Source: Phoebastria nigripes
Lineage: Eukaryota > Chordata > Aves > Procellariiformes > Diomedeidae
Assembly: GCA_035582835.1 (NCBI GenBank)
Contig: JAYKAV010002552.1
Coordinates: 126,195 to 190,194 of the forward strand
Reading direction: 5' to 3'
DNA length: 64,000 nt
Part shown: in pieces, positions 1-14,279 of the stretch
Layout of the letters: each line of letters opens with the position of its first letter
Position numbering within the stretch: position 1 is the first letter of the stretch
Notes under the pieces: generated by a model
The model's database searches: none
The model's input: only the letters and a program-made list of their open reading frames with translations
Told to the model about the DNA's origin: nothing
Program-made: the position numbers and the translations under genes

Positions 1-3000
1 TAGCCTTGTGTCTCATCTCAAGCAAGACGCTTACATTGTTACTTTTCTCTGAACCTTCAGCTCTAAAACTATAAAATATTTGCCCATCTCTATTGCTCAA
101 CTGAAATAACATTTGCAGAGCACTTTGGGTTGTCAGAGGAGAGACATTATTTATTAGCGTAATTTCTGATTTCGGTTACACCCACGCAACCTGCTTGTTC
201 ATGTGGAACAGCGTCATTTCTCTGACTTCCTTTCTGTGCAAAGGCTTGGTGTGATCTGCGTTAGGAAGTATGATTAAGGAAAGAAGTATGCTTCTTTTTT
301 AAGTTTTTTTACAGATATCTACTTAGCATGGACTTTTTCTTTCACAGAAGTCATTTTACTCTTTTCTAAGCTGAAAACCTTGCTTCAGTGTGTTAGATTC
401 TTGAGATAACCGATCAGCATTTTCCATGAGGGCTTGAGTCCACACGCCACCAACATTTTCTCTGAAGTGCTAAGTATCTTCTTTTGACACCAATTTCAGT
501 AAAAATTAAGGGAACTCAAATTCTCGAGAATTGAACCTTGGGTAGAACGATTCTCGTGGAGGCTGTACATGCTTGGCCATCCCTTGTAGAAAGCACTGGC
601 GTTGATGCACAAAGTATTTTATTTACAGAATCTCTGCTTATCAACTCTCTAGCTAACCATGACCCTTGAAACACTCTGCAGCTTCTAGAAAGAGCCAAGT
701 TAGTTAATGGTCATATGTAGATGTGGGCAAAGGCTGAAGAAGTAAGTCTAGCAAAAAGCCATGCCAGCACGGTGTTGAATCAGCTCTTTAAACAAACTGC
801 TGGATGTTGATGGCGGGTTTTGAAGTCTTACATGCTGACAGGCCCTGGTATATGCCTACTAATGGCAGAGGCATTGTATTTGTCATCAACTGAACAACAA
901 TAATTGGAGACAGCATTTTTGTCATTGACTCAATAGGTGTTGCAACAAGCCTGATGTTTCTCTGGTACTCCGTGTCTGCCACCACATCTTAAAATTCGTG
1001 GATTATGCCTATTTTTTTTAAATTTTTAGATGTTGTATCAGAGTCCAAGCTCTTTTACGTGCAGTAACCATTTACTTGCCACAAATACCACANCAGTGTT
1101 TAGACATAGCAAGAATAACTGCGGTAGAGTTCATCCTTTTCCAAATGNCTTTTGCAAGAGGATCGTGTCACTCTGGATTTTGGGTGAGCTGATCAGTACN
1201 GGTCTGTGTGTCTGACCCTCTGAAGAGGCAATGAATAAAATTCAGGCAAAAATCTGTAATGCGTATGGGAAAACTGACTGCTAAATATTGTTTGTGTCAA
1301 CTGGTAATTGCAATTTAGGTTGGGAGACTGTAGCCCCTGGTTACATGCAGCTTTTTTCAGCTATAAACAGAGATAAAGTTCTCCAAGGTGTTTTCAGCAG
1401 GAGTAAAAATACTGAATCCCATGCCAAGGTTTGCACAATGTGTTTGATTTCCCTACCATTTTTGCTGTTAGTTCAAATTCATGGGATGCTGTAGAGTTTT
1501 GACCCAGGATCATGGGGTTCTGCAAAATTGCTACATGCAGGTTAAACAAGAATGTGTTTCTGTGAAAAGTAAAGGGATTCCCTGGTAGGGCTGGCCATCC
1601 CTGCCAGCAACGCTGGGAAACACGTTGGAGAGGACCAGGCAAACACTTTCTCTGCCTTCCCGAATGATTGATGCACGTTCCAAACCTGGACACCTCGCCG
1701 GTGCTTCCAGTGCTCGTACCACACCCAGACTTGGTCCTGCAAATGCAAATTGTTAAATGTTTGGGTAAGAAGGAAGATCAATTTTGGTTCAAAACATTAT
1801 TTCCTCCATGCTGCTTTGGTGTTCAGTTCTGAAGGCACCTTTCAAACTCCTCCTGTGCCAGCCCAGCCCTGTAAGCACAATGTTTGTCTCGGTGAGGGTT
1901 GAGGCTGAGCCTGGTAAGTACCAGCAGCTCTGGAAACCCCCGAGCAGCAGCAGGCTGGCAGCACAACCTGTGTGCTGCAAAAAAAACCTATTCACCACCA
2001 TCACCAATATTATTAATCAGCCCACGGTTTGCTCAGACAGGAAATTGTTACTGACCACTATAATTTTACTAAACAAATGAAACCACCCCATTACTCATTC
2101 AAATCTAATAAACCGCAGAATACAGAGGAGGAAGTGAGCACTTTAAAATGGCTTGGAGAGAGGTTCTCACTTTGTTTTGCCATTTAATTAAAGCCAGGCT
2201 CTTTACAGGAAAGGGAATAATTAAATGGCAACATGTGTACTATGATAATCTTCTCCATTGGCATCTCAACGTGCAACTTGCTACTGAAGGCAGAGGGACT
2301 TTTTGTGCTGCTCTTCACATTCCCAGAGCATTACCCGCCCCTCAGGAAGAAAAGAATTAGAAAATACATTGAGTACCAGGATGGATCTCTTCTGTCATGC
2401 CCTTTTGGGTGATACAGGGCTTTGTTAGGAAGAGGCCGATGAAATAAATTTCCTGACACTTAATGTCTGCAGATGTTCAGAAAGCGACTTCCTGAAGATG
2501 GGCTCTGCAAAATACCTTGACAACCAGCTGTTTTATCAATGCCTTGGCATTTCCCGATCATCAAGTGTCTAAAATATCAACAAAATATCATTGCATTTTT
2601 AATATTTGCAGTTCTAGCACTAGTTAAATACATGATATGATTTGTATGCATATGTAAATATTGTCTTTGCAGTCAGAAGGCAGAAAAAGCATGAACGTAC
2701 TTGCACCACAGAGAGCGATTGCTGTAATTGTTTGCCTTTCTTCTCGACATCAAATTACTACTTTAAATGAAGGTAATTTCACAAACAGGCAGAAACACCA
2801 TTTTTGCTATGGGAATTCTTACTCCAGCGTAAAAGCTGTATGATGAAGCTTCATATTTAACTGCTTCTACCTGAAAGAAGAGTTCATAAATGGGAATTAT
2901 TCCTTTGTGGTGATTTGGCTCCTAAAAGACAATTAAAGAAGAAAAACACTGGTACCAGATAATCTTAATAATAAGGGCAAATATCACGAAGCAACTAACA

Positions 3001-6000
3001 CGCAACATGTTTTTGTAGCACTGCAAAGGCCATGAAGGCTTTTTCAAGTATATACGAGTTTGTTCCTGACAACAACACGTGCTCTTAGGGACTGTTGGCA
3101 TTTGGCTCCTTCACGCTGGAGGGGACAGACAGTGTTTGCTGGAAGGTTCTTGCTGATTTGGAGATGGACCGAAACAGCTCTCACCTGGTTTGCTGTAGAC
3201 ATTTGATCTACTGCAGCCTTTATCCAACGCACAGAAGAAGGAGGTCAACAGGAAGATGTTTTAATTGTATTGCGTATTAAAGAAGCCTGCATACTCGGTA
3301 AAATCCCCTTTCAGTCACCACCAGAATGAACTGGTGTCTGATAAAAGAAATCATTTTTGTTACCGTGCATCAGTCCCATGCATGGACTGTGTTATCTGCA
3401 CAGCACTGGCGTGGAGCCGGCCCCTCTTCCCTTTCCCATCACAGATGCGCTGCAAAATGGGATGCAATCTGCTCTACTTCCCATTCTTCAAAATATTCTC
3501 CCTACCAGTTTAGCTAGTCTTACTTCATTTGTTTTGCTCTTTGGAAGGAGTTACAGATTTGACATCCTAGAAAACAGCTGTCATTTTTACAGGAAAAAAA
3601 GTATGTGATTCATAATTTTCCAGAAATATGCACATTACACACGTAACATGTTGGCACCTTCTGAAAAACACACTAAATCTTGAAACTTGTACCATATTGT
3701 TTCTGCTTCTCAGCTTTATGTACCTGTTCAAACACCACACCAAATCTCACAGCTCACAAGGAAAAATCTTTGTGGTCTCGCATGCCATCACCATTCTCCA
3801 GCTGAAAGGAAAGTGGTTGAACCTTACGAGGAAAATGATTCAAAATGGTGCCATTTTGTAATGGCATTTTCCAGTGGCACAGAGGACCATGGAAGATCCA
3901 AGGAGATGGAGTATCGGGCACTGTGGGACAGACCATTTTGCTAAGCCAGAACATGCAAAAGAAGTCCATAGTGCAATTCTGATTCAGTGTTTAATTTCAG
4001 TAATCACTTTGTGCTTGGTTTTTTTTTCTTTCCTTTTTAAAAGCAGCTTCCTCAGCTTACCTCATCAGGAGCCACGGAGTAAAACACTGTGGTGAAACCA
4101 GTCCATCGTGACAGAGGTCCTGAGGCAAGAAATGCAATGGAAAAGTGTCATGGCCAAAATGACCCTCAGCTTCATCTTCCTTCTTCCTTGGAGAGGTGAC
4201 CTTGCACATGTTGTACAGAGTGGAAAAAACTCATAGACACTTGAAAAAAATATTAATAATTAAATACAGTGAGTGTTTCATCAGATGCCAGTGAACACAC
4301 TCAGTCTCAGAAGATGGAGAGTTTTCAAACATCTCAGCTGGATGTTTTGAATAATGCACTCTTCAGAAACCTCCAGAGAGTCAAAAATTATTTATGAAGT
4401 GCATATAACAGTAGTCTATCCACTAACCTAAAAACGTCTGCCTTTCTGTCCTCATCTACTTTTTAGCATCATTTACAGGGTGCCTAATATCCCAAGGTGT
4501 ACCACCAAAGCTATTTTATACATACAACAGGAAAGTAAGAGCTTTGCAGTTCAGAGGTTGTTTCTGACACCCTTCTTCTGGCCCAAATCTGACCAGGACT
4601 TCAAGGCACTTTGTAAGGATGCAATACAGAAAGCAGTAATCTGAGTTTCAAGGAATAACCTCCAACATTTTCTATTTCAGTTCTGTAAATGATTCTTCCA
4701 TCTCACTGTTCACCGATGCTTGGCTAGGACCCCGCCAGCCGAGGCACTGGGAAGAAGTCAATCTCCTGCAAGCCCTCCAGCTGCAAGAGTGCCAGGGGGC
4801 AAGTTTGGCTTCAACAGCCGCCCGTCCAGCTCGATGCCACCCTAACGCCCTGTGTTCCGACGCACGGCGTTATTAAGACAGTGGTATTTCCTGCTCTGAA
4901 ACTTTACATTCCTATCGTTTCCTCTGAAAGAATAACTTTGGCGCAGCTAAATAGCAGCCTTCAAAGGGAGATTCCACTGCGTTGCCATTTAACCTGGCTT
5001 GCAGCAGCTCTGGAAGTCCCTGAGCGCTCAGTGCCACGAAAGCGGATTCTCACCAGTTTCCCTACAGATCCCCACCCAGCTGTGCTTCCAGCAAAGGGGG
5101 ACGGCGGGGGGAGCCCCGGCCAGGGTTAATTTCCCCCCTGCACACTTTTTTGCCACCCCTGGACTGCAGGGACTGGGCTGCAGGAGGCTTTAGGAGTACA
5201 AGTTCCCTGCGAGGGCTCCCCATCAGTGCACGTAGCAGGCTTGCCAACAAAAAAACCCTGATTATACAAGTGCTGAGGGTCCTCTTCCTCTCCCATCACC
5301 TCCCCAGCAGTTATAAGAAGTGATGGTATAGCCTTGTTAGACAAAAACGAACCACCAAGCCCCCAGCTTTCAGAGCATTTTTAGAATCCTTTCCAGTGTA
5401 CCTCGTCCTTCATGTTTGCTTAAACAACTGTTTAAACAGTTTGTGTTTGCTTAAGCAACAAGATTTATATCCTGGATCAGTAAATAAACCTATAACTGTA
5501 TGCTTTCCTACAGTTACTTCTACCCTGATTATTGCAAAATAAAACAAGTAGGAAAAAATTACATGCGTACAGAGAAAACCGGTGTCTTCAATGAAAAAGA
5601 TCAGAAATTATAGATCTGGTTTGATGTATGCAAACAGACACACAGCCAGGTGTGGCTGCTTAGCTCCAGGATTTAGGTTCAGAGACATCTCTCTAAGCAA
5701 AATGACGCCGAAGCAAAAATGTTAGGGTAGATGATAAAATAGGAATCCAGAAAGTCTGTGGGTTAGATTTTACTGAGCTTTGGCTGGAGTTGCTGGATTG
5801 AGGAGCTCTGTCTCCTCTGGCTTAGACATTACATAGCAGAGCTCGTAATTTTTCATCTGTTCTGGAATGTAATTTTGCAACAAATACCGATTCTAACTGC
5901 TAGGTGCGAAGGAATTTTTTTTTAAATAAACTTTTACATTGTCCTCCTGTGTTCAGAGTAGGTAAGAGTTTGGAAGAAAGGTGCCGCCCTGCCCAGGAGA

Positions 6001-7721
6001 GAGGTACCGATAGGAGCTGTGCTGCACGCAGAGCTGGTACTGGCACTTCAAATCTTTCCATCTGAAAATAGGAGCCGGTAAGGTTTAAATCACAAACACA
6101 TGATAAAACGTACTTGAAATGAGTCCATGTAAACGAAGGGATTGAAAAACAGCTATGTATCTCTGTCCTATTTCCCTTTCCAGGAAGGAACATCTCTTGG
6201 GTAATCTAAAAACAAAACAAAGTAGCAGAAAACTTTACTTAACCTCAAGCTAATTTCCTATCCGGACTAAATTTAGCTATTTAGATTTTGTTTGGTGTAT
6301 GTGCCTCCCAACGTACTGACTTTCAGAGGGATGTTTGCCATTTGCCTAAAGCATCTGTTGTAGCACTCCGGTTAAAACTGGCTGATGTAATTTCGCATCT
6401 TAGCATTAATTTTTAACATGAAATGTCACTTTATGTTTGGAGACAGCAGTGCTGGAGTGTCAGCAGGAGCCTGGTAGAGCCGATCGCTGAATTTTGCTCA
6501 CTGGAAAAGCCCAACCACCCACATAGCGAACAGCTGCTGGGAACTGACTTCCAGTAGCTTCTGCCTCTCAAAGAGCGGGCGAGGGAGAGAGCAAGAGGAT
6601 AAAAACATTATCATAAAAGCTGCTCCTCAAGCTTATTTTGAAACAGACAGTCATTAATTCAAGGAAGATCAAGTCGGGGACCAGCCCAAAACACTTAGAT
6701 TATTTTTCCATGAGTCAAGAGTTACACTCAAAACAAAAATTAGCCTACAAATACCAAGGCCACGCTGGAGCACTAAGCATTTCCCAGCACAGGTCACTGC
6801 TGCCAGCCTCCTGCTGCAGAAAAAAAAAGATCTGACAAATGGTTTGGAAAGTTTTTAAAACTTTATTCGTTCCNTCTGTCTCTGTCTTTCTCAAACCTTT
6901 AAGGCCAGAAATTATTTGTACTGCTGTCAGCTCAAGGTGTATAAATTCTGGAAGGAGCATAAAAGAGTAACAAGTACATTTAGAAACTCTCTAAAATTGA
7001 GAGCAACTAGTTTTTCTGGATGTAAGGGTTTGGGGAAGCTGAAGACCACAACAAAGTGCTTCATCTCACACCTAACTGAGAATCGCATCNTCTTCGCGGT
7101 GTCTTTCCAGGGTAAGGAGATACCAGGTCACCAAACTATCACCGAAACTATGACTAAGTAGTATCTGCTGCTCACCTCAGTCCAGTGATATTGGAGGAAG
7201 AAGAGGAAGGGAAGAAAAGAAACAATTTTTAAGCAAGTGAGTTTTTAAGAAATCACAGAAATTTGTACACGTGAAAAATAACATCTTTATTAAGGCGTTC
7301 TAATGGTAGAACAAACCCTGCGAGGTGGGGTCTTTGATCCCNTGCAAGTAAAATGATCGAAAGGGAATGACAAATGCATCAACAAACTGGCTAGAAAAGG
7401 TGATTTCAGGCTACGTTCCTGCACCACGTCCCCCGCCAAGACCTACCGGGCCCCCCTGCCACAGCCCCCTGCCCGGGCTCAGCCCTGCTGCGCGGGGAGC
7501 TTCTGCGCCTGCTTGGCTTTCCAGCCTGGCATCCAAGGTCCCTGTTTTGTTACAAACCAGAATTTGAATGCTTGAAATGAAATAAAAAGCTTTGTGTGCT
7601 TATAAATCCAGCGGCACAGGCTGCAGCCGTCTTTTTCCGTTGCACTGGAAGGAGCGGCACCCGGCACAGGCATCGTGATACTGGGCATCCCGCTCTTGCC
7701 AGATCAGTGTTTTTTTCTTGG

Positions 7722-7739
7722 TTTTTTTTTTTTTTTTTT
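7722..7739. repeat. Poly(T) run
   Basis: An uninterrupted run of 18 T. No retroelement body was recognised next to it. Confidence 0.8.
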
Positions 7740-8724
7740 CTTGTTTGTGGGCAGAAAGAATTAAAATTTAAAATTAAATTGCATAAACCACCCTTATTAA
7801 ATTGGACCTTTATTTTCTTCATGAACTGAAAGGTACATTTAAGATTTTCCTATTCACACTAATGAATTGTAGCAGCCTGGGATGTAAATGAAAAGAAAGC
7901 TGTACTGCATGTAATGCTGGCAATTTAGCCTTCTGTAATCATTAACACTTTTTCACAAGTCCATAGTTGATTCACTTTGATTTTTTTGTCGGTGTGAGAA
8001 TGTAGGGCCCCGTCTGATTTACAAACCCATATAGCCTCTGTTAGATGAATGGGACTGTGCGAGATGCGAGCCAGGGCTGAAGACCATTTAAGATTGTTTC
8101 CACTCTTACAGCGGTAGCTTCTCTGTCTGTCTCTGGCATTAACAAANAAACACAATTACAGGCAGGGCAAGAAGAAGCAGCTGGTTACTAGAAGGAAACG
8201 AAGTGGTAAATAATTAAAACAATTAGCTCTAGGAAGGAAAAAAATAAAAAAAAAAATGTTTTACTGTAATAGTTATATTTTTCATCTGGTGACACTCAAA
8301 TCTGTCGGAGATCTGTGAAAACTGATTCAGGACTGGTTTTCACAGTTAAGTGTGGGTGGTGTCAACGACTTCAAAAAAAAGCTATGAATAATACATAACT
8401 AAACGTTTGTGAAGTAATTATTAATAGGAAACATGCGATTCGAGAGAAAGAAGTCTCTCTGCTGGCAGAACGTGGTAGAGATCACAGGAACGCTAAAGTT
8501 ATCGATCCANGGGGCTTAGATGGCGCTCAGCAAAAAACAAAATCTATTTTCCCTGCTATTTCCCCAAATAGTTGTGAGTGGAGCAAATCAACATCCGCAG
8601 AAGGCGAGAGAAAAAAGTCTGTTTCTGATGCAACTTCCCATATGTTTTCAATCAGAATTTTCCATATGCTGCCTTTTGCTGCTGCATTTTAAAGCAATCT
8701 AAATGCTCTGATTGCAAAGAAAAT

Positions 8725-8752
8725 ACATATAGATATATAGATAGATATATAT
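8725..8752. repeat. TA/GATA-type microsatellite
   Basis: Short alternating ATAG and TA units form a simple repeat of about 28 bp in intergenic DNA. Confidence 0.7.
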
Positions 8753-11700
8753 GGGTCGGCTGAACACTGCCACTGCCGCAACTTCTGAAGGAAATGAAAG
8801 AGAAAGATTAATCTTTTGCTTCTCCAAGTAGCTGTGCATTCGTGGGTCCTGGAAACACAGGTACTATTTTGCAAAGGGATCATTACAAATTAGAAATGAG
8901 CTGTTAACTCCATCGTATCTCCTCCCCCACGTTGTGAAAGGTCATGGTTGNCTGGGCCCCATTGTAGCTCAGCTCAGAAAGTGGTAAAGGAACTCAGAAG
9001 TTGTTTTTCCCACCAAAACCAAAAAAAAAACCCAAAGAAAAAAGAACAATTGTGCACCACTTCCATTTTCTGAAGAGGAAATGGTGATTTGTCTCAGCCA
9101 TGCTATTGCCTGGGAATCCAGCAGCCTTTGGTAACCAAGGAGTTAAACAGCAAGTTCATCTTAACTCTGGAAGAAAACATGTTGTTTGAATTNCTTCTTT
9201 CCAGCGTAAATAAGCATTAATGCTTCGTAGTACCTCTTCTCTTTGAGGTGCACTCTGTCTCTGGCTTGGCTGGTTTTTATTGAATCCCACCTCAGGTCTA
9301 ACACAAATAATGTGCCACACCTGAAAGATGCAGCCATGCTGGAAAATCTCAGCCTAAGAAAAACAAGTAAGAAATGCACTGAAAGGCTCTGAAATTCAGT
9401 CTCCTGAGCAGACGTGAATTCCAAGGCACAAATTAATTACATTATGTGGGCTAGCTCATCCAGTGAGTCGTGGTGGAAACCCGGACAAGTTTCCAGCAAA
9501 CGTATTTTTCACTATGACCTTTTAAAATACAGTGTCGCTGGAAAAGCCCCAGATCCTCTTTCTCTTTTGTTCTGAACCAGCTCCTCCAAACCATACTGCT
9601 AAATTTCACTCCAGGTCTCATCTCCAAACACAAATCTGTTCTCTCTCCTCAGCATGAAATCCTATATAATAGCTGGGCTTTTGACGAGCCTTTCCCGTAT
9701 TTACTCTTTTCAACCCAGAACGTGCACTCCCGTACCTCTGACGGTGGGTAATGGCACACAGGCTAAAGACGACCCAGTCCCTCTGGATAGCATCGCCTCT
9801 CCTCGTGTGGTTGTCACAACTAGATATAAGGGAAGTTATACACAAAGGCACATTAAAATGTGAAAATGAGTTAAGAATACCCAAAAGGGCACTTGTTAAA
9901 CCTTAGATCAGCCTCACATAAATCAGCCCAAGAACAGCAGTTCCATGATACTACTTTTTCTTTTTCCTATGCGACACCTGCCTGTTTACCTGCAGAGGAC
10001 GGACCTGTTCTGGGCATGAATCAGGCTTGTTTAGGAAAAGAGGCTGTAACACCTGGTGCCTTAATCAATTCCCCACATCGTCACCAGTTAGTCGTGGTTT
10101 ATTTTCTGGAGACCTCTGATTCAGAGCTCCAGAGGTGTCAACAACTCGTTGTAACGAGGGGGTCAGCTAAAGTTGCGTGTCAAATAAACAAAATGCTACA
10201 TACCTCTAAATCCCCTGAAAGAACCCCAAGTCGGAGGCAGCAGCTGAGCAGAGAAGGTGGACACTTCTGATGTTCATTTACCTCTGTCCTTGTTCCCCAA
10301 GGAAGGAATTTGGAGGAGTTGAATCTTCACACCTCAAATTGGTATGAAAATACATAATTAATAAAGATCTGTGATGTTCACCAGGCAAGACTGAGATGAG
10401 AACCATCATAAACCTGATGGTGACGTTAAGTATCATGATTTCAAAAAGGTGTTTAAACAGCATATTGCAAGATGCAGGAGGCAACAAGAAGCAGACAGAA
10501 CATGCAGACACCTNGTTTTTGAAGGCTTTTGCACTCTGCAACAGGGATGCGATGACAAAAATNGTTCTTCAATTATTTATTATAAGGCTTTATTATAATG
10601 CTTACACAAAAGGATTTAGATTGCANGGGAAGTTTTAATCATGTCATTTCATTGTTTTTGTGGACCTGACTTTGCCAGTCCAGTAGCATTCTTCCCTGTA
10701 ATGTGCATCCTGTGCTTACAGAGCATTTGCTTGTAGCCAACTGTTGGCTTTACAAAGAAAACTGTGTGAAAAGTCTGTATTTTTCACTGCATTAACAATG
10801 AACAAAACCCCAGCTTGCATTAGCAATATATATACCATCCTAGACATTGTTCGTGTTCTGAAAAGGAAGAGGAACGGGGCCGGGCTCCTTCAGAAATGAG
10901 ACAGAAATGCCATTGAGATCTCGTTTCCTGTGCAGGAGCTTGCGAGAGCTTCGGTCGCTGCAGTGCTACGTTGGGTTTTGAATAGTCATGGTTTGTAAGA
11001 TCTGCTATATCTTCCCGAAATCACTCATTCAAGATGAAAAAGACTAAAAATGGGCTTGCTTTTAATTTAAAGAACCCTAACAGCTGGAGCAGATTGAGCT
11101 GACGACAGTTCCTTTGAATGGGGAGCAGAGATCTTCTCATCTCTACTCCTGATGAAGAGTGGGAGGGAAGCCTCAGGACATCTCTGCAGCTAGAACAGCC
11201 TCAACATGTCCGGTAATTAAGAGATCATCCCTGATGTGTCCAATGATGGTCAACAGGCCTCTGGTCTCCTCGCCACAAGCAGCACAGCATATGCCCAGTT
11301 GGATGTCAAACCCTTCCGAAGTAATTGTTTAAAGTAGTTGCAGCCAAGTAGAAATAGGAAAATGTTAGATGCTGTTTGTGTGCTGGTTGTACACGCTGCC
11401 ATTCAGACTCATTAATCGGACTCAAAAAATCGTAGGATGGCTTAAAATGTTGTTGTTGCTTGTAAATTATAGTTTAGGGGCTCTGCTTGTTTAACTCTGG
11501 CTTTCTGTGATTCAAGATATTTTAGAGTGATACATGCCGGTTTAGCTGCTTCCAGGGTGTGGGGCTTTTAAACCCATTCTTCCTCCCACCTAAAAATCAT
11601 GGGACCTTTGAAAAAATTGCAAGTTGGCAACGCTGTCAGTATATTGGGTGGCTTTTATGGGAGGAGAGGTCATTGATAGCTCCTACTTTCCTCCATCTGC

Positions 11701-13680
11701 TTGCATGGAGCATAGAAAGGCAATCTCATTGCCACGCAATCTTATCACTACATGGTTGCAAGAATATTAGTCAAATCAGAACAGCCAGCTGCACTTTAAA
11801 AACCCATCTTCAAATCCAGAAGCTATCCTGGGAGAACCGGATGGATAACGTTCACTTCAACCAAGAGAAATCATTCTGAACCATATTTTAGTTTATATTT
11901 TTTTTTAAATATATCGTGGCCTTTTCTGGGAAATTCATTTCCTCATCTCCTCTTCCTCCTCCTCCCCTCCCACCTGAAGTGATGGCCACTCTAAAAGAGA
12001 CTTCTTGATCCCAGATACGTTCCATTTCCTGCAGTAAAAATTAAAATCATTGCCTTTTTCATAAATATCTGCCAAGGATGGAGATGCACTACTTTCTGCA
12101 ACCGCTTTAGTTCAAAATGAATAAATCAGTAGGATTTGATGAGCTAGCCAGCATTTTCTAATTTGTTTCTACTGGCAAAAGTGCCGCAGTGAGTTACATC
12201 CAAACAAATTTGGTGGCAGCATCTGCTTTATAATGACCTAAATGTCTAAATCTAATTTTAGAAAGTGACTTGCAAAGGGTTCAAGCAAGGCTTTCAGAGC
12301 TTGGTCCGGATTTTATTTTCACTCCTTTAAGTGAAGAGCTGATTCATGACGTTTACGTAGTTGCTGTTGATTTACGGATCCATGGTGGGGTCCTAAGCCA
12401 AGCAGAGCTGTGACCCATACGCAGTTGTGCATGGGGCAAGACCCCCACATGTTCAGAGAACACCAGCGCTGTTTGTGGTGGCGATGGAGGAGGGTCAACC
12501 CCTCAAAGCCACAAATGGTTTGACATACCGAGAGGCAAGGCTGTAGGAAGAGAGAATATGTTTCAATACCCCACCTGACAGTGTTGAAGAAAAATGGGCA
12601 AACCTTGGTGTTTAGCAAACCTTCAACAGTTGGATAGTTCAAGTAATCCTGTCTCTGGGCAGTCTGTGATTGCCTTTGATCCCAGGACCGACCCTTCCAG
12701 GTACATTGCAAATATCCCTACTACAGGCAGCAGGGGTTAGGTTTTACCTTCTTGGCTTCCAAGAGGATTTTGGTGGCTTGGGCTGGGCTGCCTTCGGGGG
12801 TCTGCCCATTGGGCTGGAGCTCAGGCAAATAGCACTGCTGGAATTGTCTGGCAACTGGAAACGGTTGTAATCCGCTGGGAGTTAATACTAAAATACCCTT
12901 AAACATCCTGCTAACAAGAAGGCCCCTGCGTGTTCCTCCAATTCTTAACCTTTTTGCTGGGGCCCTTCCAGCTGTCCCTGATGGAACTGGCTTCCAGGGC
13001 TCACATCGGATTTTGGTTGCCAGGTTTTGGTCTAATTTGCTCTTTTATCATCTGGAATTCTGTTTTATTCCAGATTTGGGTTTCTGAGCTTAGATGGGCT
13101 TTAGTGCCCAGGACTGCTCTGTTTATATATACCTGTATGATTCTTACATCCAGGCTGTATAGGTGTTTAAAAAGTGCCTTATTATGTTGTATCATACACA
13201 CATAAAAAGAATATAAATGCATAAACAATACCATGTTTCTGAGCTGTATGAGAAAATATACTCTTGAAGAGTATTTTAAATAACTAAGATACCATTCTGG
13301 AATAAAATTAATCACATTAATAATCCTGATAAAATGTAAAATCGAGTCAGAAGTTATAAAGCATTATTACTGTATATGATGTAAAGAAACCATTAAAGAG
13401 CATGTTTAGTGTCTTGAGTTGCGTGTAGCTTTGGCCTTGGGTTTTAGGGATTTTATTGTATGATTTTCTTTTCTTTTAAAGCTAGTGGTAAAAACACATC
13501 TCACATCAAAATAGTAAATAATGAATCACCCACAAATTCAGCTCATTTCCTATCTCTCACTGAAAAAATGTTGATTCCAGGCATGGGAGCAGAACTTTGA
13601 GCCAAACAGTAATTTCTTTATGGTGTGCATGAGTCATAGGAAAGAATGCCTCATGGGGATAGCAGGAGAAAAAACTAAAT

Positions 13681-13694
13681 AAAAAAAAAAAAAA
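13681..13694. repeat. Poly(A) run
   Basis: A run of 14 A, preceded by the A-rich sequence AAACTAAAT. No retroelement was recognised upstream. Confidence 0.75.
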
Positions 13695-14279
13695 CCAACC
13701 ATAAGTAACTTTGCTTTAAAGAAACAGGCAATCAAGTAAAGGGCAAAAGGTCAGAAAAGGCCCTCAGCCATTTCTGCATTGCTTTTGTGGTCTTCACAGT
13801 GTCCTCCAGCTCCTCTGCCCTGAAATGCCGTAGCTCTTCCCGAGGAGCCCCCCAGGGTGGGTATCGGAGGGGGCAGCACCCCAGAGAGGAAAGGTGTGTG
13901 GCACTGTGGGACAGCTCAAGGGCCAGCTTAAGTCCATCAACTGGATAAAGAAGCCAAAATCAGAATTATGAATTAATTTCACACCGTCTTACAAGACACT
14001 GGGAATAGGCGTTTTCTTTTCAATGCATGCCCATAGGTTGCCCCGGTGTGAAATCCTGCGAGCTGACCCTGCAAGTTGCATGGCAGTGATCCGTGGTGGG
14101 AGGTACGGTGCAGAGTCCGCAGATACCCTCTGTTCCTTTGGGTTTTTTATGTCCAATACCTTTTTAGTAACCTTACTTAAGTGTCGCTTTTGCATTACTC
14201 TCTCGTTATTCACAAATGTGAATAACAGCAGTTTATCCTCCTCCNTAAGTTGCTTTGCGATCTCTTGACGGGGCTTTAA

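Larger units (their letters stand above)
1..14270. other. Intergenic DNA, no gene supported
   Basis: I looked for exons with plausible splice sites on both strands and found none I can defend. The open frames here are short, lack conserved motifs and are not flanked by good acceptor and donor pairs. Visible contents are an inverted repeat at 2179-2229, a palindrome with flanking direct repeats at 5413-5459, GC-richer patches near 5080-5200 and 7410-7530, a run of 18 T at 7722-7739, a TA/GATA-type microsatellite at 8725-8752 and a 14-A run at 13681-13694. By human gene order, the DNA downstream of TACC2 could carry BTBD16, but no exon of it was recognised. Confidence 0.6.

Noticed and set aside
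9893..10270. 125-codon plus-strand open frame.
   Set aside because: No recognisable domain or flanking splice signals, and no other exon nearby.
12319..12711. 130-codon minus-strand open frame.
   Set aside because: No family recognised, no splice sites, and amino-acid composition rich in Cys, His and Trp as expected from random sequence.
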